A DNA stretch of 64,000 nt, taken from contig OY856186.1 of assembly GCA_963693315.1 (NCBI GenBank), positions 283,460,944 to 283,524,943 of the forward strand, given 5' to 3'. Under the pieces are notes generated by a model. The model was not told the DNA's origin and did not search any database. It saw only the letters and a list, made by a program, of their open reading frames with translations. The position numbers were made by a program, and so were the translations under genes. This DNA comes from Diogma glabrata. Lineage: Eukaryota; Arthropoda; Insecta; Diptera; Cylindrotomidae. The first letter of the stretch is position 1. Every line of letters begins with the position of its first letter. Positions 1 through 11,739 of this stretch are shown one piece after another.

Positions 1-104
1 ATAAAACAAAATAAATATTTAAATTTTCTCTTGTTCATTTATTAATAATTTATTGGTTATTTTATTTATTGAATAATATCATATTATTATCTTAATAATT
101 TGAG

Positions 105-264
105 GAAAAATGTGATTTATGTAATTCAAACAGTTTTAATGATGATATTGTTGTAATAAAAAATGATACAGAAAATCATGATGGAATTACAATGAGAAAA
201 TATCAAAGTGGATTACCAACAACTACAGAAAAATCAACATTTTTATACTATAAAGTTTTATCAG
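105..264 (+). CDS. Possible isolated exon, product unknown
   Basis: A T-rich stretch and AG precede an open frame that starts EKCDLCNSNSF and ends FLYYKVLS, followed by the donor-like GTATATG. The frame leaves one base at the donor. I do not recognise the 53 residues; a CxxC pair near the start is the only motif. The phase would join the UGDH exon at 10171, but the residues do not resemble the part of UGDH expected there, so I do not assign it to that gene. It may belong to another gene or be chance. Confidence 0.2.
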
Positions 265-592
265 GTATATGTTTTAATACAATGTAGTTTGTTATATATA
301 AATTAATCGTTCAATTGTTTGTTTTGTTTTCAATAAGTTATTTTTGTGATTATACATGTTTATAAAGACTGTCAAATTGCTTTAGTGTGTTCAAAATATA
401 TATAAAATTTGTTTGAATTGTGAAGCTGACACTGAAATTGAGTGTTGAATTTTGTTAATTTCAATTCAATTCAATTCCTTTATTGAGACATTTTAGAAAC
501 ATTCATTTTACAAGTATATTTTACAGCGGTTACTAAAAAAGTGCTACCGTTTTTCAAAAATTGATTTTTTTGATATATGAAAATTGTTTTAA

Positions 593-910
593 CGGGCGGT
601 ATAGCCGAGTGTGTTAACACACCGGTCTTGCAACTCGAGGATCGTCAGTTCGATTCCTGTAAAGTCCAAAGGATTTTTACAAGTTTCGAACTGTAGAACC
701 GATATACCAAAGCATATATATGAAAATATACAACAGATAAAGTAGATTGAAATAAAATGAACAAAGATAAGATAATACAGATACCACGATAATACAGATA
801 CCACGAATCGATAAAACAGATTGAGCCAACAATACAAACAATAAAGTTTGGTAATATGGACTGAAAAAATGTCCCAACCAAATAAATAAAACAAAAAAAA
901 AAAAAAAAAA
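593..910 (+). mobile_element. tRNA-derived SINE with poly(A) tail
   Basis: The element begins with a tRNA-like head containing an A-box-like segment (ATAGCCGAGTGT, 601-612) and a B-box-like segment (AGTTCGATTCCTG, about 647-659). These are the internal RNA polymerase III promoter parts expected of a tRNA-derived SINE. An unrelated body follows and the element ends in a run of A (about 892-910). The 12-bp direct repeat AAATTGTTTTAA flanks it at 581-592 and 911-922, as expected for LINE-mediated insertion. The intact duplication and A tail suggest a fairly recent insertion. It is not a functional tRNA gene. Confidence 0.87.
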
Positions 911-1339
911 AAATTGTTTTAATTCAATTTACAGTATTTTCTCTAATTCAACTCATTATGAACTGTATCTTATTTACTAGAAAAATTTATGCTTGCTCAG
1001 GGCATTATATGAAACGTTTTTTTTCAGCATTTGAGCGCTGTTTATGAACTACCTAAAACCAAAACTAATTTATTTACATATTTTTCAGGGAACAATAAAG
1101 TATTGTACTAATTTAGATTGGTTGGTGCACGCCTATTCAGATCACGGAGCACGAAGCCAGGGTGTGTACTTTAACCTCTCAAGTAACTGGTATTTTTCGA
1201 TTCGTAGAATTTATTAAGATTTAGGCAGTTATTAGCTTGCAAAGACACGAGAGATTCTGTGTTTATTAAACTGATCGGTGACACGTAGTAGGTACCGTTT
1301 TCCAGTGGAGTTGTGACATTGTCGTGGTAAATGCTCCTC

Positions 1340-4080
1340 ATAAGAGGGTTGGGGTGATGTTGCAGTCTTTTTAGTCTAGTGACGGCTAGATTGTAAGAGT
1401 ATTGAAGAATAGGGGTTATCCCCGAATCTTTATAAATAATCTTGTTGTGTATATATTTTTTATTTTTCCTTCTAAATTTGGAGAGACAATGTCTGATGAT
1501 TTTTCTTTCGAAGACAAGGAGTTCCTTAGCTACTGTGGGACTAATTGTGAACCAGATAGGGCAAGCGTAAGTTAAAATAGGTCTTATTAATGTTTATATA
1601 CAAGAAGCTTAGTTTTGCTTTCAACATTGTCAGATGACAGAATTGGTTTTAGCAGCGCGGCTGCACCTTTAGCTTTGTTTATAGTGGCTCTCATATGTTG
1701 ATTGAAACAGTTTTGTTTTGGATATTAACACCTAGATATTTGATCTTATCGACGGTTTTGATTTCACTATTATTGATTTGGAGAGTTAATTGTTTACTTT
1801 CTCGTACAGCTAGATGGTGTCCTCTTCCACTTGAGTTTCAAAAGCAAATTAATTGGCATTTTTCGACATTAATATTTATTCTCCAGGTTTTGTAGAATTT
1901 TTTTATGAATGTAATGTGTTTTAAGATCTTATCTAATGCAAGATGTGGTCTTTCGTCTTGTGCGAAAACTATAGTGTCATCAGCATAAAGAACTGTTTTG
2001 GAGTTATTGGACAATCTAGTTGGAATGTCATGAATATAAGTGTTAAATAACCAGGGTCCAAGTATGCATCCCTGCGGAACTCCTGAATTCACTGGTATTG
2101 TGTTAGATTTCTGATTATCAATTTCAATAAAAAGTTTTCTATTTGTGAGGAAACTTTTATAATGCGGACTAAGTAAGGCGGGGGGGTGTTGGCCCTGTGC
2201 AGTTTGTATATGTGACCTTTCGGCCATGTGAGGTCAAAAGCTTTTTCGAGGTCTAAAGTGCAAGAGACTGTGCATTTTCTGTTGTTTAGTCCTTTGACGA
2301 TATTGTCATGGAGATATAAGAGCGCATGCTCTGTAGAGTGTTCTTTCCTGAATCCGAACTGTTCATCATGGATGATATCAAAATTATCAAAGCAATTTAA
2401 ACATTATTATTTTTTCCAGAATTTTTCCCATATTTGAGAGCATCGAAATTGGCCTGAAGTCTCTGATGTCGTGTGACGCGTTAGTTTTAGGGATAGGTAT
2501 AAGTTTCGCTATCTTCCATGCATTTGGAAAGAAATCGTTATCCAAACAGTTGTTTATAATGATCGTTAGGGGCTCTGCCAGTTGTTTAACACCTTTCCTG
2601 ATGAAGTAGTTTGAAATATTGTCCGGTCCCATCGATTTTTTAATTGTTTAGGGCTTTTATTGTGTCCGACGTAATCTTTGTATTACAGAAGAGTTCTAGA
2701 TTACCCGGACTCAGCGCAGAGTTTTGCTGAGAGAATTCCGTCAATTCTTTTTCGTTGTCTCTTGAGATGTTATTCCATAAATTTATGACCTCATTTGTTG
2801 TGTTTAGATTATAAGTTGGGATTTTTCCTTATATATTTCCTTGTAGAATTCGGCAAACGCGTTTAGTTTTTCGTTTAGGTCGATATAGATGTTATCACCT
2901 CTTTTGATTGGGTCTCTTGATACATTTATTTTGTCGCATTTCCCTACGGTAATCTTATTAATTTCCTTAAAAACTCGAGGCGAAGGTTTGATGGCCTCGA
3001 GTCTTCGTCTGAAGTTAGTATTTAGTTCACTCGAAATTTTGTCTTCTAGGCAGGTATTGAGACAATCGATTCTCGCTTTGAGTTCTTTTTATTCGGCATT
3101 GATTTTGTTTTTGTGTTTGCTAAATATCCTCTTTAGCTTGGTGGACCAGATTTGTTTTAATTTGAGCATCTTCTGTGCAACTTCAGATAGATTGGCGTAC
3201 TTTAAATCCTTAGGTCTCATTTGTTTGGCATGTTTAAGATTTGTGTTAATAATTGCTACGTTGATCTCATTAATAGTTTTTTCAATTTCGTCGTTAGATA
3301 AACTCCTCGAGTGAGATATATTTAAGTTCGTGAGGGCAAAGCTTAGGTCAGATTTGTATGTATCCCAGTTTGTTTGTTTGAAAGATAAAATGTGGTTCTT
3401 AGTGTTTGTTAACGGGTTAAAATTTTTAATTGTGATGTTTAGTTGTATTGCAAAATGGTCAGATATTCCTGGTAAAGTAGAGCACTTATAGTTTAATTGA
3501 TTGTCCGTTTTATGAAGACAATTGGACGATATTAAGAACATATCAATGAAGGAACCCGATCTCGGGAACGTTGGGTCCGGTGGGTTTACAATTTCGAAGT
3601 TCATCCAGTCTGGTTCCTCAAGTATATTTGATAATTGATTGCCATTCACGTTATTTACGCTATCTCCCCATCTCTTGTTTCTGGCATTGAAGTCCCCTCC
3701 AATGATTACCTCGTCTTTATTCTGACATAAATTCAAAATGTTATCTAGGTCCAGTTTCATACCTTGACCAAGGTTACTGGGGATATAGATGGCCCCTATT
3801 ATCAGAGAGCGATTTCTCTTTTGAGCATCTATGTAATTTATGTCTATAAAGGTTGCCGATATTGACAGGCTCTCGAATGGAATAATTTTGAACTTTATGT
3901 TCTTTTTTATAAATATTGCTGTGCCTACATTTTTATCTTGTCTGATGATGTTGAAATTTTCGAGGTGTAGCTTGTGTCTGCCATTAAGGTGGGTTTCTGA
4001 GATTAGAGCTGCAGTTGGGTTGATGTGTTTAATTGTTTCAAAAAAGTTGAAGGCGTTTGTGGTTGGATATTATTGAGTTG
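1340..4080 (-). pseudogene. LINE ORF2: endonuclease and reverse transcriptase, broken
   Basis: The endonuclease section runs from about 4010 to 3420 and shows ETHLNGRHKL, then IIGGDFNARNKRWGD and GISDHFAIQ, the metal-binding and catalytic blocks of APE-type nucleases. The reverse transcriptase follows: MGPDNISNYFIRKG (2632 down), FRPISMLSNMGKILEK, GVPQGCILGPWLFN and the catalytic YADD block (VLYADDTIVFA, about 2000). The C-terminal part continues to about 1340 with RPILTYACPIW-like sequence. Frameshifts near 2240, 2640 and 3080 separate the pieces. Confidence 0.87.
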
Positions 4081-4099
4081 GCGTTCAAAGCTAAAATTG

Positions 4100-4975
4100 A
4101 AATATTGTTACAGCTCATATTTATTTTTGGGGTAAGAGAAATGATGAATTGTAGGTATTCAGCTGTTTTTTGACCTTTGTTTTCGTTTGTTTGTTTTGTT
4201 TTCGATTCTCATGTAATTCGGCCAGAATTGGTTGATTTTATCTAACAAAGTACCAAGAGGCATGTAGAATAATTTGTTGGACTCATTAAAGAAGTCTGAA
4301 ATGTAGTTTTCGCTGTTGTCAGGGTTTTTATCTCTATTTGGGTTGATAACATCTGCGAATGATCTGTTTGGCGTTGTGAAGTTGTTTATGGTCCTAAGGA
4401 CGCTTTCCTTTCTAGCGTTTAGGAGGTCTCTTACCTTTCCTTGTTTATATCCCGGTTGTTCTTGAATTTAATAAATGCTTCACATCCTCGGTAGTTTGCC
4501 GGGCGACCTTCCTTGCCGCAGTTTATGCAGGCAGCCGGTTTATTTTCTTGGTTTCCCTTTTCTCTTGCACATTGGCCTGCTTCATGGTTATCTCCACATT
4601 TCACACATCTCTTGTTAAATGCACAGTTTTGGCTTATATGCCCAAATCTTTGGAACCTGAAGCATTGTATGATTTCTGTTTTTTAGTTTCTCGAAATGAA
4701 TCCTCTGGTGAAACAGGTATTTAATGTTTAACAATTCACTGAGGTTTTGACCTGTTTCGAGCTGTAAGGTGTACATATTCAGTTGTGTGTTAGCTCTTTT
4801 TGTATAGGGAGTTGTAAATTGTTGAATTTTAGAGAACTTTATATTCGGACATTCCGCCAACATTTCATTTTTTATCTCCTCCTCCGTATATCCGCCACTT
4901 ATTCCTTTAAGTAGTAGTATCTCCTTTCTCAGTTCTTTAGGCGTGAACGTAAAAGCGTCCGCTTTTCGGTCTTTA
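4100..4975 (-). pseudogene. LINE ORF1 (zinc-knuckle nucleic-acid-binding protein), broken
   Basis: The best-preserved part is at about 4470-4620, where the minus strand encodes CAFNKRCVKCGDNHEAGQC and then, after a short spacer, CINCGKEGRPANYRGC. These are two CCHC-type knuckles; the NYRGC ending is characteristic of Jockey ORF1 proteins. The upstream frame at 4863-4615 carries sequence with the LNMYTLQLETG segment typical of the region before the knuckles. ORF1 proteins bind element RNA and chaperone it. Stops and shifts interrupt the frame. Confidence 0.8.
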
Positions 4976-5004
4976 AAAAAAAAAAAAAAAAAAATAAAAA
5001 AAAA

Positions 5005-5565
5005 TTAATTGTCTTTGCGTGGATATCTACTGAATCTAGAAATACTTTTAATTTACCATAACCCGTGTTATGGATTTTTATATTAACTTCGTTCGAGAAA
5101 TTTTTTTATTAAACCCAAAATAGATTTGGCGCTTGCTCCGTTGATATAAATAGGCGGACACCAATTAATTTTTTTGCTTTAATTGATTTTAATAACATGA
5201 ATTCAGATTGGAGAGTGCAGAGGACTACAATTTAGTCATCATCCTATTATACTAATAAATTACATGAATAACAGGTTTCCGACCGGAGATTGCAGGCGAG
5301 AAATTTTAGATACGGGATTGCTGATTGGCGATTGCAGATTATATGTATAGGTGATTGTCCTTGTGATTGTCTCGTAACAGTAGTAGCTCGATACGATTTG
5401 CCAGGTGTCTGTAACCGGGTCGTTCACTCCTAACTAACAATTACCTACCTATCCTTACCTATTGTTATATGTAAAACGACTGTAGGAAGTGGCCCGGCCG
5501 TAATCCGGGAGTCTCGCCTAGTGCTTGGTCCTACAGTCCAATCAATCAATCAATCAATCAATCAA
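5005..5565 (+). repeat. Unassigned GC-richer stretch ending in an (AATC)n run
   Basis: No gene is visible here. The segment from about 5390 is richer in G+C than its surroundings and contains CCCGGCCGTAATCCGGGAG. It ends in about six tandem AATC units (about 5537-5565), directly against the broken integrase of the Gypsy-type element. A GC-rich untranslated tail followed by a short tandem repeat is how several LINE 3' ends look, so this may be a severely truncated LINE. I have no protein evidence for that. Confidence 0.4.
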
Positions 5566-7776
5566 CTACTTCGTGCGGGTCCCTTTACCGCCGCACATTT
5601 GTCGCATTTTTGACACCACTCCACAATTGATTGCCGAGTCCCTGACCAGCAAAACCGTTGTCGTATTTTTGCAAGAGTTTTATTGATCCCAAAATGACCT
5701 CCACTCGTTCCTTCGTGATACTCCTTCAATACTGCTGGTATTTTCCCCTTTGGTACCACTGTAAGGGATTGCTTTATCTTGCCTTCGGAGCTTTCCCATA
5801 CTCTCTTTAAACATCCATTCTCTAACTGAAGACTGTTCCATTGCGCCCAGTACGCCTTCAAAGTTGGAGTTTTATCAGCAATTTCTCCACATACTGGCTT
5901 GCAACTCTTTTCCTTGAACTCGGTGGTGGGTGCAAGATTCGGATCTTCTAATTGATCTCCTTATGGCTTCAACAGTCCACTCATCGTCAGGCAGCACTTG
6001 TAGTAATCGTACATCGATGATGTTCTCCTTGCTTTCTTGTCGACTGCAATGCTTACATTCAACTTGACAGGATCGTCTCGATAATGCATCGGAGTTCCCA
6101 TGTGCAGTACCCTTTCGATGTTCAATGTCCGTTCAACCGTTCGATCCAGCGTGCTACTTGTCCCTCTGGATTTTTGAACTGATGTAGCCATCTTAACGCA
6201 CCATGATCAGTTCTGAGCTGAAATTTCTGACCATACAAGTATTTATGGAAATGTTTGACGCATTCCATAATAGCCAATATCTCCTTTCGAGTTACGCAAT
6301 AATTCCGCTCTGGCTTGGACAACATTTTGGAGAAATAAGCTATCACCTTCTCCTGACCATTTATTTTCTGCGACAAGACTCCTCCTATACCTTCATTACT
6401 TGCATCGGTATCCAAAATAAACGGCACATTATGTATAGGATAGGATAGAATTGGAGCCGTACATAATCTCCTTCGGTGCTCCACAAATACTTGTTCCCGA
6501 GGTTCGTTCCATTCAAATGCCTTATATTTTCTGGTTAACTCATGCAAACTTTTCGCAACGTTGGCACAAACCGTCCCACCCAATCCTGGCACAAACCGTC
6601 TGTAATATGTGCACAGTCCAAGGAAACTTCGTAGTTCATGTAGGTTCTTTAGTCTTGGCCAGTTCACAACTGCTGCAATCTTGTCAGAATCGGTATGAAT
6701 TCCTTTTGCCGTAACCTTGTGTCCCAAATGCTTTACCCCTCCTTGAAAAGTGAACATTTTTTGGGACTCAACTTTAAACCTGATCCTTGCAACCTCTCCA
6801 GTACGTCCGTAAAGTTCCTCAAGTGGTCATCAAAGTCTTTGCCCATGATGATGATGTCATCCAGATATACAAGGCATGTTTTCCAGTGTAAACCTTTTAG
6901 TACCCGTTACATAAGTCTCAAAAGTTGCGGAAGCGGTGCATAACCCAAATAGCATGACATTGAATTGCCATAGTCCATTACCTATACTGAACGCCGTTTT
7001 CTCCCGATCTTTCTTCGCAACTTCCACCTGCCAGTAACCACCACTCTGCAAATCGAGTGTTAAAAATAACCTTGACCCCGATAATGTATCCAGTGTATCA
7101 TCAATCCTAGGTAATGGCTAGCTATCCTTTTTAGTAACTGTATTTAATTTTCTGTAGTCAACACAAAATCTTAAACTCCCATCTTTCTTGCCAACTAACA
7201 CCACAGGTGAGCTCCAAGGACTGTCTGAAGGCTCGATTACACCAGCTTCTTTCATATCCCTCACCATTTTATCAGCTTCCTCTCTTTTACGCCTTGGGGC
7301 CTGGCGTATCGGCTTTTCTGCTCCGGTGTCAATACGATGTTTCACCATATTGGTTCTGCCATCTCCTTCAGGTGAATTACAGAATACAGACTTGTGTCGC
7401 TCCAACAATTGACGTACTGCTTTCTTCTGCTCTTCTGAAAGCTCTTTTGTCCATTTCTGCACAAGTTGTTCCATTTCTGCCTTTTGTTGTTTTGTGTGAC
7501 CGACCAATTGATGTTTTTCTGCTCGCACTTTATTATTTTAGCTACCTCTTTACATTGTCCTATGATTGATCCTTTCTTAATTGTTTTCTGCGTATCTGAC
7601 AGATTTAAAACCCTAACTGGTATTTTGTATTCAGCATCTGACCTAACTAAGGTTTTTCCTATAACGACTTCTTTATAATTTTGATCTTCTTTGTTGGCTT
7701 CCACAACCCACAACTTGGGTGACCCAGAACCTCCTTCCACCTTCCCCCAAATGATTGTTTCTGATTGGGGTGTCAA
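5562..7776 (-). pseudogene. Gypsy-type pol: reverse transcriptase, RNase H, integrase start; broken
   Basis: Reverse transcriptase begins near 7440 with [20 protein letters not shown] and [14 protein letters not shown]. It continues through the frame at 7051-6857 (GLWQFNVMLFGLC) and the thumb segment at 6757 (LGHKVTAKGI). RNase H follows with LDTDASNEGIGGVLSQ and LRTDHGALRWL. The integrase zinc-binding region at 5861-5562 shows H, H, C and C (YHEGTSGGHFGI, then CQKCDKCAA) and ends with the element. Several frameshifts separate these blocks. The 7776-7528 part, with repeated NLSDTQKTIKKGS-like sequence, is the linker between protease and reverse transcriptase. Confidence 0.87.
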
Positions 7777-7898
7777 CTTTTCTCTGTGATCTAATATTAT
7801 TCGACGAACACAATTTGAATCTTCACCATTAAATTGGAGTGGAACTCAATTGGAACTCAACATTTCCGTACGTGAGTACTCATTTTCTAGTACTTCAT

Positions 7899-8148
7899 TT
7901 TTAAAATTTTTAATTGTTGATGAACTGCTTAAAGTGTTAATCTAATGAAAATTTTTTGATTAAAAGACTTCTTATACACTTTAATAATATTTTATATTTC
8001 TAAATATATTTTCTGTCTCTAAGAGACCTTCTTCAGAGAATGAGAATGAACATTCTCTGAAAAAGGTCTCTTAGAAACAGAAAATATATTTAGAAAAATA
8101 AAATATTATTAAAGTGTATAAGAAGTCTTTTAATCAAAAAATTTTCAT
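7899..8148. mobile_element. Foldback MITE inserted in Gypsy-type pol
   Basis: The 11-bp direct repeat TAGTACTTCAT flanks this 250-bp segment at 7888-7898 and 8149-8159. Joining the two flanks restores continuity of the interrupted coding region. Most of the insert is an inverted repeat: about 93-bp arms at 7943-8035 and 8058-8150 around a short loop, with a few mismatches. There is no coding capacity. The long duplication suggests a cut-and-paste family with an 8-11 bp target; I cannot name it. Confidence 0.8.
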
Positions 8149-8159
8149 TAGTACTTCAT

Positions 8160-8365
8160 GTTGAAAGCGAGTATTTCCGATGTCAATGTCGACCATTTTC
8201 TTGCCTTTGATACTTGCATTTTCGCCAGTTGCACTCTGCATTCGGCATCTCCCTGCTGGTTTTAGTTTCCCTTTTACAACAGCTGTGCGGACAATTGTAT
8301 TTGTTGCCACCATATCCAATGTGATGACACAACTTTTTCCATCAATATTACCCCTAACAGAATAA
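8160..8365 (-). pseudogene. Gypsy-type aspartic protease region, catalytic triplet altered
   Basis: The minus-strand frame downstream of 8365 reads a protease-like block with ATNTIVR after the position where retropepsins carry Asp-Thr/Ser-Gly. Here the triplet reads Asp-Met-Val, so this copy should lack activity. The coding segment is cut at 8159 by the foldback MITE, whose flanking 11-bp repeat restarts the same coding sequence at about 7898. Confidence 0.6.
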
Positions 8366-8399
8366 TATTACCCCTATAAGAAGGCTGTCACCACCCCTT

Positions 8400-8580
8400 G
8401 TGAATCTCGAAACATGGATGAAGGTTATGGGACAATCGGCTGTGAGAGCCAGCTTACGCCCCTTTAGGCTAGCTCGTTGTAGTTTAACTTAACCCTTAAG
8501 CGTAACTATTAATGCAGCAAGACGATTTTCGGCGTTCCAAACATTTTGATCAGCCGCGGTCTCGAATTTCGTCTTAGAGA
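8400..8580 (-). pseudogene. Gypsy-type gag remnant
   Basis: The minus strand reads KFETAADQNVWNAENRL followed by AALIVTLKG, which resembles the conserved capsid-domain segment of Gypsy gag (W, then A-L-hydrophobic-LKG). A stop follows directly. It lies just upstream of the protease remnant in the expected order. Only this short block is recognisable. Confidence 0.5.
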
Positions 8581-8895
8581 ATTCTTACCCCAATTTTTTG
8601 TGGAAGATGAAGTCATCGGTATCGATAACCTTACAATTCGGCAATTTTGCTCTAACTTCGTCCACAATATTAGTCAGGAGATTAAAAAATTGGAATTATG
8701 TTTGTTTGGGGTTCCGGTATTACGCTATTGTGAAAAAAGAAATATCAGGTAGAAAAACCTTTAACACTACTGTGTTGTAGTCATCACCATGTAGCTCATA
8801 ATTTGGAAAGCGTTTACATGCTACACTCTCATGAAGGTATGCCACATAAGTTGATAAAGTTTAAAAGCTGTTTCAGACAGTTCAAATTTCAGAAA

Positions 8896-8930
8896 CGCAT
8901 ATTCTGTTTCTGTAAGAAACAGAATATGCG
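8896..8930. repeat. Perfect 16-bp hairpin with 3-nt loop
   Basis: CGCATATTCTGTTTCT at 8896-8911 and its exact reverse complement at 8915-8930 are separated by GTA. It is not obviously at an element boundary. The surrounding 8581-9060 stretch has no recognised gene. Confidence 0.85.
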
Positions 8931-10170
8931 GTTTATCATGCTAATGCTGCACGGCATCGCGGTTGGGGTTCAAGATGTAAATATTTTGAATTTGCTTGTT
9001 TAACTTTTCGTCAAATATGCATGGGTGGGTCATTGTCATAATTTGACCAAAATATTTTTTTCAAAAAAATGGGTTACTAAACAATGAATTCTATCATACA
9101 ATGAAATATGACAGGATGTAAGAAATAAAAATACAACAAGTAAAAACAAGATTTTTATAAAACTTAAAAATTACGTAAATCTGTTTTCATGTTGTTCCCA
9201 CGGGCCACGAGTTAAGGCGCAACAAAGGTCACCAACAGGCCTTGGTCTATATCTGTTATATACAACTGGGGACAACAGGTGCCCAAAGGTTGAGACGCTA
9301 ACCTAGTTTTAGCCCAATAAATCCTTCGTGGCACACTGAAGACATAAATAAACAACGGGTTTAAAGCATATAATAGCGGACAAGAGTTCCCACAAACACT
9401 ATGACTTCTGAGGGGAAATGATTGTGCAGGATAGTGTAGAATCATTCTAATTTTATTCAGATGTATTAAACACAACTTCACATATGTTTAGCAACTTTTT
9501 GTAAGTAGCAGTAAATAAAGTCATTTTTGGTTTGCTTTTACAAGATCTTTTCAGATAAAACTTTTGTTTTATGTGTATATTTCGATTAGAACTTACAATC
9601 ATTAATAGCACTTTTTCATTATTTGTGTTAAACATCGTAATTAGATTAAACATTTTAATTAGACTGAATATAATTCTGTTTATTGTACAGGACTACATTT
9701 GAACTACAGAAATTTTTTGATTGTACAGAATTACATTTTTCACAAAAAATTTCTAGACAGTACTATGTGTGAGTTTTCAAGGAAGGAAGGGAGAGGAAGG
9801 TTAACAATTCTCTTTAGTCAGTATGAGACACGAGTATAAAGTCGTTATTAACTGTTTCTAATCAATGCGAAATCAGTATCCTAAATCATCGCCATTATTG
9901 TTGAACGTTTCGAACACAAATGATAGAACTGATGCTTACAAAAAAATGATTACGAAAGTTTACATGGTTCGCATAGTTACGAGTTAATAACATTGAGAGA
10001 AGAAAAAACTCTGAGGATAAGGAACAAAAAAGTATAAATCAGCATGTTGGTCATCAAAACAACCATCGACAGTAAACGCAACTCTCGTATACATCATACT
10101 AAACTAAAAACTACAGTACCTGATAAGTAAAAATTACATATTAATTCTATTTTTTGCTTTTAATCGTTAG
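8931..10170. other. Non-coding stretch upstream of the visible UGDH exons
   Basis: No gene is supported. 9180-9460 is richer in G+C than its neighbours and could be a remnant of an LTR or another element, but nothing identifies it. The last part (about 9460-10170) is AT-rich and reads as the intron before the UGDH exon at 10171, ending in a usable acceptor (TCGTTAG). Confidence 0.5.
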
Positions 10171-11739
10171 GTGTCCGCTATGAAATTCTATCAAATCCAG
10201 AATTCCTTGCCGAAGGAACAGCAATTGATGATTTAATATCTGCCGATCGTGTATTAATCGGTGGGGAAGAAACACCAGAAGGAAAAAAAGCAATTGCAAC
10301 ATTATCGTGGGTCTATCAACATTGGATACCAAAAGAAAAAATTTTAACAACAAATACATGGAGCTCCGAATTATCAAAGCTAGCAGCTAACGCATTTTTA
10401 GCGCAGCGTATATCAAGTATTAATTCCTTATCCGCTGTTTGTGAAGCAACAGGAGCTGATGTATCAGAAGTTGCACGTGCAATTGGTTTGGACTCTAGAA
10501 TAGGATCAAAATTTTTACAAGCATCGGTGGGGTTTGGTGGTAGCTGCTTCCAAAAAGATATTTTAAATTTAGTTTATATATGTGAGGGCTTAAACTTACC
10601 AGAAGTTGCTTCATATTGGCAGCAAGTTATTGATATGAATGAATATCAAAAACAACGATTTTCTCAAAAAGTAATGATGCGGTCGTCGCCTGACAGATTT
10701 TCTACCATTTCCACTAATATTTTATATCATTCAATACCGTTATTGGTATAAAATGGTGCTTGGAAGAAAATATGACAGTTTTAACTATAGAGAAAGGCTT
10801 AAAAACATTATAACTTTGTTTTATGATTTCAGATTATAGAATGCCTGTTTAACACAGTAACAGATAAAACAATCTCAGTTTTAGGTTTTGCGTTTAAAAA
10901 GAATACTGGTGATACGAGAGAAACACCTGCAATAACGGTTTGCAAAACTTTATTAGAAGAAGGAGCTAAATTGAATATCTATGATCCAAAAGTACGTAGA
11001 AACGTAGAAACGTAATACAAATACTATGATTTTAAAATGTTTATCATATTCCTGTTTAGGTTGAATGTGAACAAATAATGTATGAATTAACAAATCCTTA
11101 TGTAACAGAATTTCCGGAATTAGTGAAAAAAGCAGTAACAATACATAATGATCCCTATGAAGCTGTTCAAGGAACACATGCTATTATTATTTGCACAGAA
11201 TGGGATGAATTTGTGGTAAGATATATTTTACTTAATGCGATTGATGGGATTGATGCTTGGATAAATTTTATACCATATAGTTTTTGATACATATCTATTT
11301 ATAGCTTCTGTCATCGAGAAGTGGTCATATAGATAAAAAAAATTTGTAAATATATAAAATACAATCAAACCATTTCAGTTTTATTTTTTTTTTTATAATT
11401 TTTCGTGGTTCATAAATTACGTTAAAGGATTTGGAGCTGATAAATTAACGCTTGATTTGCTGTGTGATTATAACACAAAATTTTATTCTATTAAATTTTC
11501 TCAATTCAATCAATCTAATCAATGCTCTTTCGAAATAGGTAAAAAACAAATATCTTACATTACAGGACTTAGATTATCATCGTATCTTTAATTCAATGAT
11601 GAAACCAGCTTATATATTTGATGGTCGTAAAATTTTAAATGATCAACAATTACAGAAAATTGGTTTTTATGTTCAAACAATTGGAAAGAAAATCAATCGA
11701 TTTTCGTTGAGACAATGGGGAAGTATTCCACAATCTTAA
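10171..11739 (+). CDS. sgl: UDP-glucose 6-dehydrogenase, C-terminal two-thirds (4 exons)
   Basis: The enzyme oxidises UDP-glucose to UDP-glucuronate with two NAD+ in the cytosol, supplying glycosaminoglycan synthesis. Exons are 10171-10670, 10833-10991, 11060-11215 and 11566-11739, all with GT/AG introns and matching phases. About 327 residues of an enzyme of roughly 475 are present. Exon 1 here starts at [19 protein letters not shown] and contains [19 protein letters not shown], with the conserved lysine, and [14 protein letters not shown], with the catalytic cysteine. Exon 2 has [16 protein letters not shown], exon 3 has IICTEWDEF and exon 4 has [10 protein letters not shown]. The N-terminal NAD-binding part is not visible and must lie upstream, probably outside the window behind the TE-filled 1-10 kb intron. 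The stop is TAA; an AATAAA lies near 12012. Confidence 0.95.

Larger units (their letters stand above)
1130..4975 (-). mobile_element. Decayed Jockey-type non-LTR retrotransposon (LINE)
   Basis: Reading the minus strand from 4975 to about 1130 gives fragments of an ORF1 with CCHC zinc knuckles, then an apurinic-type endonuclease, a reverse transcriptase and a C-terminal region, in the order of a Jockey-clade LINE. Frames are broken many times, so the copy is dead. It appears truncated at its 5' end, next to an A-rich tract at about 4977-5004. The 3' boundary near 1130 is approximate and I saw no clear target duplication. Confidence 0.85.
5566..8580 (-). mobile_element. Decayed Gypsy-type (Ty3) LTR retrotransposon, no LTRs seen
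   Basis: In minus-strand order there are a gag-like remnant, an aspartic protease region, a linker, reverse transcriptase, RNase H and the zinc-binding start of an integrase. This is the Ty3/Gypsy order. The element is cut off inside integrase at 5566 by the AATC-tailed sequence. A foldback MITE interrupts it at 7899-8148. I found no recognisable LTR pair within the window, so both ends are probably lost. The many frame breaks show an old, inactive copy. Confidence 0.85.

Noticed and set aside
105..264. Missing upstream exon of UDP-glucose dehydrogenase
   Set aside because: The phase fits, but the residues do not resemble the conserved region before the [10 protein letters not shown] block.
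593..665. A functional tRNA gene
   Set aside because: The tRNA-like part does not fold into a complete acceptor stem, and the poly(A) tail and target duplication show it is a SINE.
9212..9481. Protein-coding gene or Gypsy LTR on the minus strand
   Set aside because: No paired LTR and no recognisable domain; left as unassigned.
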